From contig NC_016482.1 of the NCBI RefSeq assembly GCF_000227115.2, positions 310,001-374,000 of the forward strand: 64,000 bases of DNA, given 5' to 3'. Shown piece after piece: positions 28,301-37,900 of this stretch (the first letter of the stretch is position 1; every line of letters starts with the position of its first letter). The stretch comes from Naumovozyma dairenensis CBS 421. Its lineage: Eukaryota; Ascomycota; Saccharomycetes; Saccharomycetales; Saccharomycetaceae. A program made the translations under genes and the position numbers. Below the pieces are notes generated by a model. That model ran no database searches and had not been told where the DNA came from. It was given only the letters and a program-made list of their open reading frames with translations.

Positions 28301-28645
28301 AACGCAGGGCATATTAATCTGATTTTTAATCTAATCAACGAAAACGTGACGCTCGCGAATAAAGATATACTTGATGAAATTAATGGTGAATTACAAGGTC
28401 GGTTATCCAAGGAAAAAGGAACCGATCAAGAAAGTAATTCCAATCCAATTAAGAAGAGTAGTCCTAATGTGTTGATAACGTTGGCTGATTTATTAGACGC
28501 TTGTCAGGAGACAAAACCCAGTATCTCTCTTTCAGAACTAAGAAAATTACGTGATATCTATAATAAGTTCCAGACCGATAGGGATGGTGCTTTACCTACC
28601 GGCGAGACATCCGATGAAATTGGTAGTAGACTCTCCCTCATGTAA
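25388..28645 (+). CDS. PEX1: Peroxisomal AAA-ATPase Pex1
   Basis: Type II AAA-ATPase which, with Pex6, extracts ubiquitinated Pex5 from the peroxisome membrane. 1085 residues (S. cerevisiae YKL197C about 1043). The N-terminal adaptor-like domain starts MTSLQFVQLQIHCSPNIRGN. The D1 ring has Walker A GRQGSGKT (residues 476-483) and a degenerate Walker B LILDNADYLF (DN instead of DE), typical of Pex1 D1. The D2 ring has Walker A GYPGCGKT (768-775), Walker B ILFFDEFDSIAPKRG (D827, E828), and the second region of homology with TSRPDLIDPALLRPGRLDKS. PEX1 lies on the YKL track in S. cerevisiae, while the neighbours CDC8 and APS2 lie on the YJR track, so this is an interleaved ancestral arrangement. 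Confidence 0.95.
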   Translation: MTSLQFVQLQIHCSPNIRGNFVRLPPAICDTLDLTNLPIQCFNVCLEPGSGRSDTDIQQKKIYLGWDGFTSQSSNSIEINNIVAKTYNLQEDEFIDIIIRKLDENQIIEEALIEPCTSDDWEIIENNVPFLQDQIIYQTRVMTLNSVIICYVGDIVAKFQVKKISPENLDVGKISAGTMIIVEPKENEIRNQQFKKQSMINNDGEHDIIIKQKILRSLQWNIQDDCALEDDIVVWIDQNDDKILDCKYAFVSVLHNKLEIMKTKEKQKKLDFHDDRNEKPMSFNKKIIVKIKRFEKRKHTIMKDHILLSDSLWSILSLTPQNGVKLKVQFVKNRTIVQKHTFMNEKRINIYPIFSSNLSAKPNPESIARNTKFLMERLKASTLGKRTIFWEYKLLIELNLSKGTSTFFDFSNEPITSNSWILLNENYKKVQPPPTFRKELTNLKVPKIVGMDNTIDEIVKYLTIPILPSPGIIVEGRQGSGKTSLLLNIWKTLSSSPYPYYVKYIDCETITDVFSFDNMKTMLNECISSLYWHYPSILILDNADYLFTESLTDEQQQGKINNNNSISSKLTANLINIVDNISNKRPEAIRVIFGVKDKKAINTLFFDKHFIGKTWTLLPPNREKRLLLLEHLFKLRNESMGEDFNMSLHTDLNLNDMSLEIEGYSILDIEKLIDKLFYEVQISSRNNNESSTDLLITNNAFIKCLKVFVPSSLQNVSLTKDTGVRWSDIGGLKNVKRLLLETLEWPTKYSPIFKRCPLRLRSGILLYGYPGCGKTLLASAIAQQCGLNFISVKGPEILNKYIGASEQNVRELFERAQSVQPCILFFDEFDSIAPKRGHDSTGVTDRVVNQLLTQMDGAEGLEGVYILAATSRPDLIDPALLRPGRLDKSVLCNIPNEEDRYDIMCSITGDETSNNELKLKNDTDLKAVVQATVGYSGADLQGLCYNAYLKAVHRYLSQESEPSQMKKRMNKNAGHINLIFNLINENVTLANKDILDEINGELQGRLSKEKGTDQESNSNPIKKSSPNVLITLADLLDACQETKPSISLSELRKLRDIYNKFQTDRDGALPTGETSDEIGSRLSLM

Positions 28646-29779
28646 ATATAATTTCGGACATTACTATCGATTTAAAACCATAGCTAAAAGGAGGTGTATT
28701 AGCTACTATGCGTACTCTGCAAGTTATCTAAATAAATATTTCTTACATATTCTTAACAAGTACGGTATATATTACTCCGGTATTGCATGACGTAAGTACA
28801 GGCATGTACTTTTTCGCAGGGAATCATTTGTGCATAGTTGGCTGTCAGAGTTTTGACACAGACGTAGTTCAAATAAAACCATATTAAATGGAATATCTGA
28901 TATAATGCAGATAATAATAACTTATAGTGACGCATAGAAAGAACCGACAAAGGATGGTATATTATCGTAATACTACCATTTATTTGAAAGAAAGGGTTTT
29001 CTCTAAAACTAGTACACCAATCCTATTCGCCGCCACCATATGATTTCTATAGTACTCTATTCTACTCTATTGTATATTATTATGTAAGACAACCGGACTT
29101 CTTTCCCCATCGCTTATTTATTGGGGGACACCCATCTCCTTCACTCGTTATCTTGGTGGGGGCAACAGCGGCAGCGGCGGTGGGCCGAGATGCCGCGGTT
29201 ACTATCGCAATCAAAAAAATAAAAATTGCCGGGAAACGTGCTAAACATATTTGTTACTTTAAATGGAGAAGTCTCCATTTGCTATAAGGCTTTTTTTCCT
29301 CTCTTTTATGTGTGCATATGGGCCCAACTCCATTGGCGGCAATCATATGGATCAGGCTCAGTCAGACAAATTAATATCTCAACGTGGGTTGGTCACGTCG
29401 TTGTGAATATCATCATCCTATCCATTATCAAAAGCCATCAATCCCAACCGTATTGGAAAAAGAGTATTATTTAAGATCCACACACTGAAGATTTCTTATC
29501 GATCTCACCACACTAAACTCTTCTCTCATTCCAATTCATCACTTTCAGCTGGTTAGCATCATACAATTAGCATTGCTTCCGTTAATTACATGTATTTCAT
29601 GGCTCCGATATTATAAGAAAACTAAGTTTAAACATCTTTTTTGAAAATCTTCAGAGGAAGCAAGGTTAGACAACCTTCAAGTGATTGAGCCACTATTTCC
29701 AAAAAATACCCATCGAAAATTTCTTATCGCTATCTGTGGAAGCTGACAAACGACGCCTTTACTAATTGAATTTTCTGTT
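28646..29779. other. PEX1-PTK intergenic region / PTK promoter
   Basis: A 1.1-kb region between co-directional genes. The stretch at about 29150-29215 is unusually GC-rich (GGCAGCGGCGG, GATGCCGCGG), a likely upstream activating region of the kinase gene, with CCCC/GGGG patches nearby. The frame at 29226-29474 starts with TTG and is not credible. No RNA gene is seen. Confidence 0.45.
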
Positions 29780-31948
29780 ATGACGTCTTCAGACTCCAAG
29801 AATAATATCAAATCGAAAAATACCTCTTTGAAAGCTTTCAAAGTATTTGGTAAAAAAATATTAACTTCAAATTCAGATGGTAGCTCAGATTCTCAAACTT
29901 CTACCAAGAGCGACAATAATAAATCAAAAATTAATTTTTTCAATGGAAAGAAGAGTGGTTCAAAAACTTCGAAACAATCATCAACACATACAATCGTTAA
30001 ACCCTCAAAGGCAGTCGCTGACTTGATCGCTCAAAGTTCTAATCCCTTCGTTTCAAAAGAAAAATCGGCCGGTAATAAATCCGCCACTTCAAGTTCTATT
30101 TCGTCATTAAGTTCAAATGCAAAGAGTTCAAATTATAATGTCGATGCTTTACAATCATTACCTAAGAAACTATCGTTTACATCTTCATGCCAATCCTCTT
30201 TGAAGAGTCAACGTATGGCACATAATCCGTATGCTGCCACAGCATCTCTTACCAATAGTACCATAGGAAACACTTCCAAAAACATTACACAACAATCATC
30301 AATTATTAGTGGGAAGAAACAAGAAGACTTAAGTTTTTATATGCAAGATGGTGATAAAAAAATTAGAATATTACCATCACCACTTGGAAATCCAAATGAT
30401 TTCTTACCAACCCACATGAAACAAACAAGTATTCAACTAACTGGTAATTTTACATTAGATAAAGATTATAAATTAATTGGATCTGGTGGATCAAGTGACG
30501 TTTGTAAAGTTGTTTCCACTTTTAAAAAGAAGGAAATATACGCATTGAAAAAATTAAATATGGTTTATGATGAAACACCAGAAAGATTTTATAAACGTTG
30601 CTCAAAGGAATTCATCATTAGTAAACATTTAAGCTCATCGAAGAATATTCATATCGTTAATACTTTTTATTTATTGAAAATAGCAACCACTACCTATACA
30701 ACAAGAGGTTGGGGGTTCATCATGGAACTTTGTTCCAAAGATCTATTCAATTTGATTCAAAAAACAGGTTGGAGGAACGTTCCATTGAGTGAGAAATATT
30801 GTCTTTTCAAACAAATCGTTGAAGGAGTTAAATTTATGCATGAACAAGGTGTTGCACACCGTGATTTAAAACCTGAAAACGTTTTATTGACGCAAGATGG
30901 TATTTGTAAGATTACTGATTTTGGGATTTCAGATTGGTATCATATTAAACCATTGGATTTTTCTAGCCCCGTTAAGAAATGTGCAGGTATGATTGGTTCA
31001 GCTCCATATGCTTCACCTGAAGTTATGATGTATGACGCAAAGAAAAAATATCCAGAGTCACTGCAAATACCATACGATCCTTTAAAATTAGATAGCTACA
31101 GTTTAGGAATCATTTTAATTACGATGGTTAATAACATCATACCTTTTCTCAATTCTTGTAATAAAGATGCAAAGTTTAGGAAATACGTTACATCTTATGA
31201 AAACTTCATACGCCATCAAAATTCAACATTTAGACAGAAAGGCTGTTACAAAGCTGGTCCAGGTGCTGAATACACATTAGCCAAGAATTTCAAAAATACA
31301 GCTGCTTCTCGTGTAGCGTGGAGATTAGCTGATCCAAACCCCGAAACACGTTATACTATGGAGGATTTAGTGAATGACCCTTGGTATAAATCAATTGAAA
31401 CATGCGTTGATAACATTGACGGTTTTTCATCCTGTACAACTCCCAAAATCAAGGATGAATTAAAGCTTGATTACTCTGAAAATAATAATGAAAACGATTC
31501 AATGTTTTCTAAATTGGATGATAATAATAACTTTCCCGCTATGAATGCCGATCATACCCATCGTGAGAATAAAGCTATGTTTATCTTAAATGAAGATTCT
31601 TTTGATGAAAAACAAGTATTCAATAGTTCCAATAGTAAAATTCCTGAATCCAACCCACCAAGTACACCTAAGCCATTAAGTACGGCCACTACTCTGGCTT
31701 CTATTAATTATCCTCCAATCTCTACGAATCCTCATACTATGCTACCTCTACGAAGATTTAGTGAAATGTCCATTGGTTCACGTGCTAGTACTGTCTCGAC
31801 TAATGGTAGAACATTGGTTTCTGCGTCTACTGATTCGTCAATATCGATAAGAAACGGGAATTTTACTTCAAGAAGGAAAAGGAAAGTTGTACATAATCAT
31901 ATGCATATTGTCAACAGTGTTACAGGAATGTCCAACATTCGTTTCTGA
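29780..31948 (+). CDS. PTK1/PTK2: Ptk1/Ptk2-type Ser/Thr protein kinase
   Basis: Kinase of the NPR/HAL5-like family; Ptk2 activates the plasma-membrane H+-ATPase and polyamine/ion uptake. The N-terminal 215 residues are a Ser/Lys/Asn-rich disordered tail. The kinase domain runs from about 225 to 540: Gly loop IGSGGSSDVCKV, catalytic loop HRDLKPENVLL with Asp362, DFG at 380-382, and APE as SAPYASPEV. There is an insertion between the VAIK-type Lys (YALKKLNM) and helix C. The C-terminal 180 residues are Ser/Thr/Asn-rich. At 722 residues it falls between S. cerevisiae Ptk1 (about 660) and Ptk2 (about 818). PTK1 and PTK2 are ohnologues, and this locus has neighbours of both, so the exact name is open. 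Confidence 0.9.
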   Translation: MTSSDSKNNIKSKNTSLKAFKVFGKKILTSNSDGSSDSQTSTKSDNNKSKINFFNGKKSGSKTSKQSSTHTIVKPSKAVADLIAQSSNPFVSKEKSAGNKSATSSSISSLSSNAKSSNYNVDALQSLPKKLSFTSSCQSSLKSQRMAHNPYAATASLTNSTIGNTSKNITQQSSIISGKKQEDLSFYMQDGDKKIRILPSPLGNPNDFLPTHMKQTSIQLTGNFTLDKDYKLIGSGGSSDVCKVVSTFKKKEIYALKKLNMVYDETPERFYKRCSKEFIISKHLSSSKNIHIVNTFYLLKIATTTYTTRGWGFIMELCSKDLFNLIQKTGWRNVPLSEKYCLFKQIVEGVKFMHEQGVAHRDLKPENVLLTQDGICKITDFGISDWYHIKPLDFSSPVKKCAGMIGSAPYASPEVMMYDAKKKYPESLQIPYDPLKLDSYSLGIILITMVNNIIPFLNSCNKDAKFRKYVTSYENFIRHQNSTFRQKGCYKAGPGAEYTLAKNFKNTAASRVAWRLADPNPETRYTMEDLVNDPWYKSIETCVDNIDGFSSCTTPKIKDELKLDYSENNNENDSMFSKLDDNNNFPAMNADHTHRENKAMFILNEDSFDEKQVFNSSNSKIPESNPPSTPKPLSTATTLASINYPPISTNPHTMLPLRRFSEMSIGSRASTVSTNGRTLVSASTDSSISIRNGNFTSRRKRKVVHNHMHIVNSVTGMSNIRF

Positions 31949-33240
31949 AGAAACTTGTATCATGTGCTCATTTCTTCTTCTGAACTTCCCAACTCACAAC
32001 TTTCCGTTGTTTAATGCTTGTTATTTTTGATATTCATTTTTGTTTGGTTTTTGTAGATCACCGTTTCTTCTTCGGTTGTACTTTTTCTCTGTTTCTTGTA
32101 TTGTAACCTTTCTGTGAATTTTATAAATTAGAATTGATATTTAGTGACTTTTAATAATTAATATACTCATTACTTTCAAACCTAATGAATTTCTACATTT
32201 ATATTATCAGAGTTTGTACTTTTGACTCTTTTTGATTGCGCTCAAAGCAGATTCGATTAACTTAGTCAACTGGATCCCATTGTTTCCGCACGCAATTATT
32301 GTGGCATGGAAAATCTTAAGATATACAGTACCGTTATTTTAACCGTAACTGAACAGGGACTACAGAAAATGAGACAGGAAAGCTTTTAACATAAACAATA
32401 GTTATTTGCCTTTCGGCATGTTTAAAACAAATCATAAAGATCTTAAACTCTAAAAGAGTTCTTAGTCGTATACCAAGTAATTTATATAAGACAAGAATTT
32501 TTGTTCATATACATATATTCTTCTGTTATGAAATGAAGCTTCTTATCAACTAACTAGATTTTAGGACTCTGTTCAAGAAAAAAATCACGGTAAGAAGACT
32601 TATGATAACATAAAACGGCTCCAGTAAAGATCAACAATTCTACAATTCCTTTTAGTTGACTTTCACGCCAACGTCTATTAATTTATCCAACATATAAGAA
32701 TAACTTACATTTTTTAGATTATAGCCCTAAAATATTGTTGGCTTATCCTAATTTCCATTCAAAGAATGTTGATTGAACTCTGTAACATTGGTTTTCAAAA
32801 AGGAAGGCGCCCCAGAAATTGTCGTGGGGATGGAAAAAATGTACTCAATTCAATTTTTTTCCCGAAAAGGGGGCCATCTTAATGAAGCGATGAAAGACTT
32901 AGGGTCAAAACTTTTCCAAGGGGTACATGTAAAAAAATGAAGGAGCGGTACCGTTGGCATGGAACCTATTATCATAAAGACAGAATTGGATGAAAGGTCA
33001 AACAAGGGTTAATTAGGTGTTAGGAAAGTGTCTCGCTAATATGTAAAGCCGATTGATGTACACTTTTGGAAATTTTTCTCAAATTGTCTACGTACGGGAA
33101 TATGTCAAGAAAGAATAATAGAAAAACTAATGTCATTAAAACATATACAATGAGAACATAGAGTTACATTGAATTTTTAGCTTCGTAGAATATACTATTG
33201 TTCTTTATTACATTGCGAACTACAAAAAGAAAATATAATA
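31949..33240. other. Gene-free 1.3 kb downstream of PTK
   Basis: No open frame of note, no tRNA and no clear repeat. This is where CBF1 sits in the YJR track of S. cerevisiae, and no bHLH coding remnant is visible. The first 200 bp are T-rich 3' flank of the kinase gene. Confidence 0.5.
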
Positions 33241-33481
33241 TGTTGATAAACGAAGCGTAAAGGCAGTACACGTGTTTGGAAATGATATATATTTACCAGA
33301 TATGTCCCTGTGGGGACAGTCTGCTCCTCTCCCTCTTATAAGTGAGAGTAAGATAAAATGTGTGAAATGTATATGGAAGAAAAATCCTCCCTTATATAAT
33401 TATAAAATTTAACAGCGCATGACATCACATCGTGTTATACGCCATGATTTAATATACGTATTAACTTCCCAAGCTAATACA
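33241..33481 (+). mobile_element. Solo LTR-like repeat, copy A
   Basis: Begins TGTTGATAAACGAAGCG and ends near TAATACA, about 241 bp. Over about 220 bp it is roughly 93% identical by eye to copy B at 33942, in the same orientation. It carries the hairpin TGTCCC-TGT-GGGGACA, a CTCTTATAAGTGAGAG hairpin and a CACGTG box. TG...CA ends, size and pairing are typical of yeast Ty solo LTRs. TAATA precedes the element and recurs at 33475-33479, a possible 5-bp target duplication if the true end is at 33474. No PBS or Ty coding sequence follows. Confidence 0.65.
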
Positions 33482-33941
33482 ATGAATCTTAGAGGAAAAG
33501 AATCTATTTATTTTACTACTTATTTGTGAGAAGTACTTTGCTTCCATCTTATAAAAGTTCATAAAGACTAGATGATATGTATATTAATTCATTTTTCTGA
33601 AATATTACTGCAATCGAAGAAGAAAATTAAATAATGGAAACAATAAAAATGTTTCTTATTAGAATTTCAGGTCAAAGTACCTTCTAGCCGAATGATATCC
33701 CCCTACAGAATGTAAAACCCCTGATNNNNNNNNNNNNNNNNNNNNCCCAGTAAAGTTGATAAACGCTTAGTTAGTATAAATGAATCAGTTATTAATTAAG
33801 TCGAAAGATTAGTTCTAATTTTATTATTTATTTTTTCATCTACAAATTAGAAAATATTGAAGGATAATCAAGCACAAATATCAAAAGATTCATACAGGAA
33901 AAATAAATAAAAAAAATGGACGCATCAGAAAAACTTTAATA
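33482..33941. other. Region between LTR-like copies, with gap
   Basis: AT-rich sequence with no coding frame. A 20-N assembly gap lies at 33726-33745. Neither a primer-binding site after copy A nor a convincing polypurine tract before copy B is visible, so this is not obviously the inside of one Ty element. Confidence 0.5.
33726..33745. other. Assembly gap (20 N)
   Basis: Exactly 20 N, a placeholder length, so the true gap size is unknown. It lies between two near-identical direct repeats, a usual cause of assembly breaks. Unplaced repeat sequence could belong here. Confidence 0.95.
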
Positions 33942-34173
33942 TGTTGATAAACGAAGCGTAAAGGCAGTACACGTGTTTGGAAATGGTATATATTTACCAG
34001 ATATGTCCCTGTGGGGACAGTCTGCTCCTCTCCCTCTTATAGGTGAGAGTAATATAAAATTATGTAATGTATATGGAAGAAAATTCCTCCCTTATATACT
34101 TATAAAATTTAACAGCACATCACATCACTGCGTGTTATACGACATGAGTTAATATTCGTATTAAATTCTAACA
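33942..34173 (+). mobile_element. Solo LTR-like repeat, copy B
   Basis: Begins TGTTGATAAACGAAGCG and ends ATTCTAACA, 232 bp. It is direct to copy A and shares the TGTCCC/GGGACA hairpin, the CTCTTATAGGTGAGAG hairpin and the CACGTG box. Only 8 bp (aatatcta) separate it from copy C. No internal element is attached. Confidence 0.65.
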
Positions 34174-34181
34174 AATATCTA

Positions 34182-34421
34182 TGTTGATAGACCAAGTATA
34201 GATATAGTATCAAGATATTGGAGTTAGTATATACTTTAGATCCACCCCTTTGGGTGTGTCCAGTTGCTTTCCTCTTATGAGGAGGGGAGTATATAATTAC
34301 GTAAAACATAAATGAAAGAAAAATTCCTTGCATTTATAGTCATAAATCTAGCTTTACATCGGATCGTGCTATATGATACGATATAGTTCATAGTAAAGTT
34401 CAACGGTTAAAACATCTAACA
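34182..34421 (+). mobile_element. Diverged solo LTR-like repeat, copy C
   Basis: Begins TGTTGATAGACC and ends ATCTAACA, about 240 bp. It has the same order of parts as copies A and B: a C-rich/G-rich imperfect hairpin, a CCTCTTATGAGG hairpin, GAAAGAAAAATTCCTTGCAT, and a closing TAACA. Base identity is much lower, so it is an older or different subfamily member. Called from terminal bases and layout only. Confidence 0.45.
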
Positions 34422-34981
34422 CAATAATGAGTCGGCCAACAACCTTTCGCAGTAGATCTGCCTGTTCAGTGTACCTTAGGGTTAATGTAATTAATTTGAA
34501 GGGTACAGGGTCTAAAGGCTGAGGAGAAGAAATGTTTTTGGTCGACGCCGTTATCAAAAGAAACCCGAGAAAAGACGGGCCCAAATACTATAGAAGGGAT
34601 CTTTAAAGTTTTTCGAAGAATAACCCGTAGGTCAGTGCCTTTTACTGCGGAGAGGTTCGGCTTGGGTAATCATGATCCCATTTCTTTTCTTCTTTCGTAT
34701 ATGCGTACGTAAGATGTAATAAATCTAGGAAAATACCACGCTAACTTAGGATACACGTATCATTTATATTATATTATAATATATCATCTTAAGAACCTTT
34801 TGTAATAGATTTTGTTCGAGAGTAGATATCAGAACAGCGACAACGAACTTTGCTATAATAATATATTTTCGAGAAATCCTCTATATCAAAAGATTGCTGG
34901 CTCGAAAAAGGTTGTGAGCGAACAGATCCAACAAAAGAAGATAAAAAAGAATTATAATTCAGCATCAACATAATAAAGGTA
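34422..34981. other. Promoter region of the MNN4-family gene
   Basis: A 560-bp upstream region with AT runs at 34764-34785. It includes about 110 bp of G/C-richer sequence around 34490-34660 (TCGACGCCGTTATC, CCCGAGAAAAGACGGGCCC). The reverse frames here have no domain. No RNA gene is seen. Confidence 0.4.
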
Positions 34982-37900
34982 ATGACGGAGAAGAAGAAGC
35001 AATTTTATCGTAAATCTTCACGCTTCATTATCCCTATATTATCGAAATTAAATGCGACTCATTTAAGACAAGCCTTAGCAAGTTTAATCGTTATACAATT
35101 TATAATAACAGCTATAATATGGTCTACCTATAATTCAACATCAGTTTCATTGACGACAAATTCCTTATCTTCTTCATCATCTTCCTCCCCGATTCCATTA
35201 TTATTTTCTGGTGGAGGTTCTTTTTTCGATGCCATTTCGTCATTTTCTCCATTCTCCTCTTCTTCATCACAAGCTGTAGATGACGCTCCAAAATTCATAT
35301 CCACTGCTGAGCCTATCGAAGTTGAAGATGATATCGGATATGCTGCAGCATTATACAGAAAGATAAAATTTGATACCAAACCTACTTGGATAGATGACTA
35401 TACTTTGAAGAAAAATCTTTTGACAGTAAATGTTGGACCCAGAAGAGGTCAAAGATTAAAACATACTGATGAATTAAGATTCTATGATTTCGATCCAAGA
35501 TTGTCATGGTCTGTTTATTTACACTACCTATTATCACAAAACTATACATCTATTTTAAATGAGGCATCTAATTCACAATTTGATTTCACACAACCGTTTG
35601 ATGCTCAATCAACTAATGCATCTGCATCTCCACGTACAACATACACGAATTTGAATCATAAAGTCACTATGCCATTTTCTTGGTATGATTGGACAGATTT
35701 CCATGAGCTAAATAAGATTATTGCTTTAGAAAAAGCTGAAATTAGATGTGAATTCATGTTTAACTCTGCCTTCGATATCGAGACATTATCTGCCATCGAA
35801 ACAGAAATTGATGAAACCTTATTTTTAAACGATAGAGACAAATATGATAATAAAAAATGGTATAGATTGGCAAGAAAATCATCAGTTCGTCATGAATCAA
35901 CCAAAATTGATAAAGTTTGTGAGAAAATTAACCCGGAAGATACTTACGTCAATTTAAGAAACTCAAGTATCCCCAAAAAATTACCAAGATTTACTACACA
36001 ATTTAAGATTAAACGTCTATTTGATAAATTAAGACCAGAAGTTTTCCAATTGCAAGCAAGAAATTACATTTTGACAACGCAGAAACATCCTTTATCTTTA
36101 ACTATTGTGGCTAACAATAATGCATCTTACCAAATAAATTTGGAACAAAATGAACGTTTAAATTTGGTTGAATCAAATTTATTACGTAACTTCGTGGAAG
36201 ATTATCAAAATTCTCCAGAGTTTTTGAAGGAAGTCCCAATGGATTCTCTTTCAACAATAGACTCCGAGCTTCCCTCGGGGAAAATCACCCCAGAAGGTGC
36301 CAATGTAGAATATGATCTTGTATTCAATCATTACAAAGTGTTCCAAGATTTTCTTGATAATGAAGATATCGCTAAGATTTTCAAAGTAGATATCCCGGAA
36401 ACTGATAAATCATTTTTCGATTATGATTTGGTCCATTTACAACACGAAGATTTCGAATTCGACGTAGAGGCCAAGATAAAGGAATTGGAATCCATTCCTG
36501 AATCCGAGCTATCACCACACTTCAAGCAATATTTAGAGTCCTTAAAAGTTTCATCATGGACAATCCCAACCTTACAGAAAAAATATTTCGAAGAAGCTGG
36601 TCAACTTCAACAATTCAAAGGTATGGGTCATCACAGAGATCAAAGGTTTTTCAACGGTGATAATCTAATTAATGATGAACAAGAATATTTTGGTAGATTG
36701 AACTCTATGATTAGAACATTCCAGAAGTTTACTAGATCAAATGGGTTAATTTCATGGTTAAGTCATGGAACTTTGTATGGTTATCTTTACAATGGTCATT
36801 CTTTCCCTTGGGATAATGATTTTGATTTACAATTACCGATTAAACATTTACACCTGTTGGCTCAGTATTTTAATCAGTCCTTAATTCTAGAAGACCCAAG
36901 GGAAGGGAATGGAAGATATTTGATTGATATAGGTACTTCTATCACTGTCAGAACCAATGGGAACGGGAAGAATAATATTGATGCAAGATTGGTTGATGTT
37001 GACACAGGTCTTTACATTGACTTAACAGGTCTTAGTGTCTCTAATGGTGAGGTTAGAGAAAACTTCGCAGATTGGATGAAAAAGAAGGCCAAAGAATTAC
37101 ATATTAACTTGGATAAAGAAAAAGTTTACGATGAAAGTGAAGTCAAAGATCTAGATAAATTTGACGGGAAAGATCTTAGAAAATTAAATTGTACCCAACT
37201 AGTAACTTGGATTGAAAAGCATCAAGAAAAGTTTAGTAAAAATGATCTTGACAAAGCTAGAGAAGCCGTCAAGAAAGAAACTGTGGATATTCCCAAGAGT
37301 AGATCTGGCTCCAAGAACTTAAATCCAAGAGAAAGATATGAAGTGAATAAAAAATTACAGCTTTTCAATTGTAGAAATAACCATTATACCAATTTAGAAT
37401 TAGTCTCACCATTAATAAACACCGTTTTCCACGGTGTGCCTGCATTAATTCCAAGTAAATATATAGCATCGTTGAAAAAAGAGTATGGTGTGCCAAAGGA
37501 ATATTACTACTTGACTTTTGAAAAGATGACATTCTTGCCCGAGTTAAGGGGTTGGTTCAAGACACACTATATCGATAGGTGCTCCAACTTACATGGATGG
37601 TTCCCACCTAAATTCACAAAATTGCCTAATACAGACTCTCTGAAAAATATTTCATTTCCAGCCGTTAAAACACTTTATCAAAATATACAAAAAGCTGGAT
37701 ATATTGACATGTTTGCCAACCATTTTAACTGTTTCCATGCGACAAGCTATAGGCTCAAAGAGCTAGAAATCCAATATGGTGCTGATCTTACTCCAGAACA
37801 AAAAAGAATCTACCTACATGATCTAAGAACTAATGTAGCTCCCAAACTAAATTCCCCGGCTAAAGATCCAATCATTTTCCAATACGAAAGGCACATATAT

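Noticed and set aside
33482..33941. One full Ty element bounded by LTR copies A and B
   Set aside because: No primer-binding site, polypurine tract or coding sequence is visible and the flanks do not look internal; kept only as a possibility because of the gap.
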